Origin: a bacterium
GTDB taxonomy: Bacteria; KSB1; UBA2214
Direction: 5' to 3'
Length of the DNA: 9,009 nt
Assembly: GCA_029560815.1 (NCBI GenBank)
Contig: JAKQKF010000310.1
Coordinates: 1 to 9,009 of the forward strand
Each line of letters opens with the position of its first letter. Position 1 is the first letter of the stretch. Both the position numbers and the translations under genes were made by a program. The notes beneath the pieces are model-generated. The model worked only from the letters and a program-made list of their open reading frames with translations. It had not been told where the DNA came from and did no database searches. Of the stretch, positions 6,901 to 9,009 are shown in pieces.

Positions 6901-7273
6901 CCACGTCCTGGCCTCCTCGCTGGACGGCGTCGTGATCTACATCGAAGGGGATCCGGCGACCCGCATCCAGGACCAGAGCGAGAACCTGCTGCCCGAAACG
7001 AGCCGGCTCTTCCCCCCTTTCCCCAACCCCTTCAACAGCTCTGTGAGCGTCGCTTACGCCCTCGCCAGCCGGCAGCCGGTCGCCATCACCATCTATAATG
7101 TGCGCGGCGAAGAGGTCTACTCGGCGCCGGCCCTGAACCAGGCTGCGGGAGAGCATCGCTTCACCTGGCAGGGCGTCGACCGCCGCGGCGTGGCCGTACC
7201 CTCCGGCGTCTACTATCTGCGCCTGCAGGGCCGCGATCTGGTGAAAACCGTCAAACTCGCGCTCGTAAAATAG
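3968..7273 (+). CDS. Secreted multidomain calcineurin-like metallophosphoesterase with PQQ-type propeller and C-terminal sorting domain
   Basis: An 1101-residue exported protein. AAGGAG (3955-3960) lies 7 bases before the ATG. Residues 1-20 are a signal peptide ending LPVSA, with Gln21 after it. Residues 22-151 resemble the golvesin C-terminal-like domain (LDNDTPACTTVGVW near the start, VFADAIRLT at the end). Residues 156-240 and 247-330 look like two carboxypeptidase-regulatory-like folds. Residues 335-550 are a calcineurin-type phosphoesterase with all metal motifs: D342-x-H344, GDIAEKG (D375), GNHE (N405, H406), H479 and GHGH (H509, H511). Residues 572-661 look Ig-like. Residues 664-995 form a PQQ/BamB-type propeller with eight blade-ending Trp residues, W669 to W960, spaced 39-45 apart. 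Residues 1014-1101 are a PNPFN type-A sorting/FlgD-like domain ending in YYLRLQGRDLVKTVKLALVK. A metal-dependent phosphomonoesterase, phosphodiesterase or nuclease activity outside the cell is likely, with substrate unknown. No PQQ dehydrogenase catalytic role is implied by the propeller. Confidence 0.93.
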   Translation: MKRWRTGLLLLLGLCLPVSAQIEIILDNDTPACTTVGVWNEKISIDAVNGQARYKVRSTTGANYALWQTPITWPGLYTIEANLIQGNYADSVYYTIHTASGDTTVFLSQNYKSGWKPLGIFDLAGICTIRMTDKAAGKGNMVFADAIRLTANISTWPLSGQVRFSDGNQLISCRLALSPAGGGALFGEQILTPETRDFNFAGVVDGWYRLSCTAWGYETALLDSIRVLGQAVTGAELVMIPAAGTRYAVNGAVHFRDADLSRTGRVELFAQGDPLQIASAPVQHDTPWSISGLLPGRYHLRFTAPGCLTDSTTYLEVALGESDLQLEPVTLYPFFRFAWITDSHVGSGNDDALQAVLRRIALMKEQVDFVIHTGDIAEKGLESEFALYKSYMSLAQIPVYNIPGNHETKWSPSGLQAWRRNFGERHFSFTHKGFKFIGLNNGIPMRGGCGYIDPADVAWLKEELAGIDSPETPVVFAIHLPLDVTNTPNHWQALDLLKAHRTVWAMVGHGHVNKAYDFEGIPGAMGRDTYSGDAGFNIVTLSEKEIRAQVCTAADGMVAPAWYQTPTLQTIQPAIHFSNLAKGSTLSSGAVIDISVSETVKNGQWEVSNSSLGLRSLAGGGISWQCELPATGIDNGYHTLRVSFTTEGGKAIVATTSFFFEAGHPRALWKYDCGAEVLTQPAFDDAGVYVGTSDGRIIGLSRATGLPLWPAFQCDGGVFSSPLVLDRMLYAGSSDGALYAVDARTGEIKWRFVTEDAVLTAPVAQDTLLFFAGGGAFYAAGRTAGQLVWKFDGCGTVECKPCIAGDRIIFGSWDGKVRALDIATGNQLWIWTRQANFYYAPAACWPVASADKLFVSDPERYVSAINLTTGRTIWSTKNPEVYDSIGISEDGSRIYVRALDGSLYAYSTAAAAQEKIWQSDVGYGWDSTPSMPIEKAGVVYSAGKKGFVVANDGATGGIYWKYWVGPTHATTVTPIDRNHVLASSLDGVVIYIEGDPATRIQDQSENLLPETSRLFPPFPNPFNSSVSVAYALASRQPVAITIYNVRGEEVYSAPALNQAAGEHRFTWQGVDRRGVAVPSGVYYLRLQGRDLVKTVKLALVK

Positions 7274-7276
7274 TAC

Positions 7277-7305
7277 TTGCCTGAGGCCTCTATTTTGGTT
7301 ACAAT
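7277..7305 (+). promoter_or_regulatory. Candidate promoter of the DUF3160 gene, overlapped by an inverted repeat
   Basis: TTGCCT (7277-7282, four of six) and TACAAT (7300-7305, five of six) are separated by exactly 17 bases, starting just after the upstream stop codon. Initiation would fall near 7311-7312, about 65 bases before the ATG at 7376. A second TACAAT overlaps at 7305-7310. The arms of the inverted repeat at 7282-7320 lie in the spacer and at the start site. Confidence 0.45.
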
Positions 7306-7320
7306 ACAATAGAGGCCTCA
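7282..7320. repeat. Perfect 13-bp inverted repeat (terminator-like hairpin or operator)
   Basis: The arm TGAGGCCTCTATT (7282-7294) is the exact reverse complement of AATAGAGGCCTCA (7308-7320), with a 13-base loop. The hairpin begins nine bases after the stop of the phosphoesterase gene, a usual place for a terminator. No T-tract follows, as the next bases are CTCCC. Each arm also contains the self-complementary octamer GAGGCCTC. Because it overlaps a promoter-like sequence, it may be an operator instead of, or as well as, a transcript-end hairpin. Confidence 0.75.
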
Positions 7321-7375
7321 CTCCCTTCCTACCCCGCTGCCTCGTCAAGGGCCTCCCTTTTTGAGGAGTCGCGTC

Positions 7376-9009
7376 ATGAAAAAATTACAGCTCACCCTCC
7401 TTTTGCTGCTCTCAGGCGCCGCCCTGTTGGCCCAGAGTGGCGGTTTTTCTATTGAAAGCTACCGCCGGTTTCTCGCTGAAACCCGGAGCCTCTCCGCCGC
7501 CGGGCTGGCGTCGCGCTATCCCGCCGGCCTGTTCGAGACCTCCGTCCCCTTCGACTGGCGCAGCGCCCTCTACGCCGACAGCATCGATCTTAAATACCTG
7601 CTCACGCCCGGCGAAAAGCAGCTGCTGCAGAAAAACGGCTTTATGGTCAGCGAACGTCTCTCCTACACGACCTTCATCGACGCCATGGCGGATATCTTTC
7701 ACAAGGACCTGCCGCTCTTCATCAGCGCCGATGCCATCCTCCATGCGGTGCACATCTCCTATGACCAGATCCTCAAACGGATGGAGCAGGTGCGGCTTAT
7801 ATCGCAGCTTGAGCATCTGCTCAAAACCATGCACGACGGCGTGCCGGCTATGGCCGCCCGTTATTCAGGCCAGCCGGAGATGCGGCCGATGATCGAGGAT
7901 GTCGACCTCTACCTCGCCGTAACCCGGCATCTGCTCGATCAGACGACCCGGCCGCTGTACAAAAATAATATCTCCGCCTTTTCGGAACTGCTCGCTCTGA
8001 TCGACGGTCTCCAGCCCGCCAGCTATCCCCTCTTCGGGGAGAGGCCGCGCCAGATCGATTTCAGCCAGTTTCAGGTGCGCGGCCACTATGCCGATGAATT
8101 TATTCCGGAACTGGGCCGTTATTTCCGCGCCATGATGTGGCTGGGCCGGACGGAATTTTACCTCATCGCGCCCAGGTCCTGGGAGGTCCCGCCCCCGTTC
8201 GCCGACCTGCAGCGCCAGATCATCGACGCCTTGCTGCTGGAGGAGCTGCTCAATCAGCCCGGCGCGAGAGAGACCCTGGCCGGGATCGACGGGCTGCTCG
8301 CCTTCTTTGTCGGCGAATGCGATAACGTCACTCCGGACAACCTGGCCGAGCTGAGCCGCCACCTCGCCATCACCACTCCGGCGCAGCTGCTCGACAGCCT
8401 GCAGACAGTCACCTTTCAGGAGAATCTGGCCGCTTCATCCTTCGCCTGGCAGCGCATCAACACGCAGATGCTCTATTCCGATCCCCTCGATCCGGAGAGC
8501 ATCCGCCCGGCCTCCGCCTTTCTCCTGCTCGGCCAGCGCTTTATCATCGATTCCTATATCACCGGCCAGGTGGTCTATGACAAGATCACCCATGATGGCA
8601 TCAAGGTGACGCGCATGCTCCCCTCGACGCTTGATGTCCTCTTCGGGCTGGGCAATGACGCCGCCGGGCAGCTGCTGCAGGCGGAGCTGGAGCAGTACCA
8701 TTATGCCCCCAAGCTGGCGGCGGTGCGCCGGCTGATCGACGGCTATGACGATGGCTTTTGGACAAGTTCGCTCTTCAACCACTGGCTCACAGCCATTCGG
8801 GCCCTCAATCCCCCCGCCGATCGCAGCACCCTGCCGCCGGCGCTGCACACGGCCGCCTGGTGGCAGCGCATGATGAACAGCCAGCTGGGCGCATGGACCG
8901 AACTCCGCCACGACAATCTCCTCTACGCCAAGCAGTCCTATTCGGGGATGGTGATCTGCTCCTTCCCGCATGTCTACATCGAGCCGATCCCTGAGCTCTA
9001 TGACGCCCT
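7376..9009 (+). CDS. Secreted DUF3160 family protein, 3' end outside window
   Basis: The frame from the ATG at 7376 is open for 544 codons to the window edge. GAGGAG (7363-7368) lies 7 bases before the ATG. Residues 1-19 are a signal peptide (MKKLQLTLLLLLSGAALLA) with Gln20 following. The mature part matches DUF3160: DLPLFISADAILHAVH (111-126), RGHY (235-238), YFRAMMWLGR (249-258), GQRFIIDSYI (386-395), MLPSTLDVLFGLGNDAA (414-430), and the family hallmark QLGAWTELRHDNLLYAKQSY (503-522) followed by YIEPIPELY (534-542). The family is mostly alpha-helical, exported and without an established biochemical role. Members usually run some 700-850 residues, so 150-300 residues probably lie past the edge, perhaps with a sorting domain. 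The gene follows the phosphoesterase gene by 102 bases in the same direction, so shared transcription is possible but a candidate promoter lies between them. Confidence 0.9.
   Translation, partial: MKKLQLTLLLLLSGAALLAQSGGFSIESYRRFLAETRSLSAAGLASRYPAGLFETSVPFDWRSALYADSIDLKYLLTPGEKQLLQKNGFMVSERLSYTTFIDAMADIFHKDLPLFISADAILHAVHISYDQILKRMEQVRLISQLEHLLKTMHDGVPAMAARYSGQPEMRPMIEDVDLYLAVTRHLLDQTTRPLYKNNISAFSELLALIDGLQPASYPLFGERPRQIDFSQFQVRGHYADEFIPELGRYFRAMMWLGRTEFYLIAPRSWEVPPPFADLQRQIIDALLLEELLNQPGARETLAGIDGLLAFFVGECDNVTPDNLAELSRHLAITTPAQLLDSLQTVTFQENLAASSFAWQRINTQMLYSDPLDPESIRPASAFLLLGQRFIIDSYITGQVVYDKITHDGIKVTRMLPSTLDVLFGLGNDAAGQLLQAELEQYHYAPKLAAVRRLIDGYDDGFWTSSLFNHWLTAIRALNPPADRSTLPPALHTAAWWQRMMNSQLGAWTELRHDNLLYAKQSYSGMVICSFPHVYIEPIPELYDA

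Noticed and set aside
5959..6953. PQQ-dependent dehydrogenase activity of the propeller
   Set aside because: The repeats resemble PQQ/BamB-type blades in spacing and Trp positions, but no dehydrogenase metal or cofactor-site motif or heme site was seen. Many propellers of this class are scaffolds.
7347..7362. AAGGG-CCT-CCCTT followed by TTT as a small terminator before the DUF3160 gene
   Set aside because: The stem is only 5 bp with a three-base loop and a short T-run, and it abuts the SD at 7363-7368. It is too weak to claim, though it might modestly affect translation.
1..9009. CRISPR array, insertion sequence, prophage or defence system
   Set aside because: No regularly spaced direct repeats, transposase, terminal inverted repeats or phage/defence genes are visible. 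The DNA-level repeats in 1-2097 are coding repeats of the propeller.

Overview
The window is a GC-rich piece of a bacterial chromosome, most likely from the Fibrobacteres-Chlorobi-Bacteroidetes (FCB) superphylum or a related candidate phylum of the KSB1, Zixibacteria, Calditrichota or Ignavibacteria kind. Three things point there. Two exported proteins carry C-terminal modules typical of these groups: a 'PNPFN' type-A sorting/FlgD-like domain at the end of the large phosphoesterase, and an 'LPVELTAF...YGFWLERR' module in the propeller protein. A DUF3160 protein is present. All three exported proteins have a glutamine directly after the predicted signal peptidase I site. The exact phylum cannot be fixed from this window.

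Layout. Bases 1-2097 (minus strand) hold a secreted BNR/Ycf48-like beta-propeller protein with 14 Asp-box repeats; its 3' end lies outside the window. It diverges from deoA (2321-3628, plus), a complete thymidine/pyrimidine-nucleoside phosphorylase and the only cytoplasmic metabolic enzyme here. The 223-base AT-rich gap between them must hold both promoters. After deoA come two GC-rich hairpins. A self-contained tRNA-Asn unit follows: a strong sigma70-type promoter at 3761-3789, the tRNA at 3811-3883, and an intrinsic terminator at 3891-3918. Only 49 bases later starts a 1101-residue secreted protein (3968-7273), which combines a golvesin-like domain, two carboxypeptidase-regulatory-like domains, a calcineurin-type metallophosphoesterase, an Ig-like linker, an eight-bladed PQQ-type propeller and a C-terminal sorting domain. 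A 102-base gap with a perfect 13-bp inverted repeat, overlapped by a promoter-like sequence, leads to a DUF3160 secreted protein (7376 onward) that runs off the right edge.

How the genes relate. The three exported proteins probably share one export route: Sec, signal peptidase I and, for at least the two with recognisable C-terminal modules, a type IX-like outer-membrane secretion and anchoring step encoded elsewhere. The phosphoesterase and DUF3160 genes are co-directional and may be linked in expression. deoA and tRNA-Asn look like ordinary housekeeping neighbours. There is no mobile element, CRISPR array, phage gene or recognisable defence system. The least explained items are the domain architecture of the 1101-residue protein, the DUF3160 protein, and the promoter/hairpin overlap between them.
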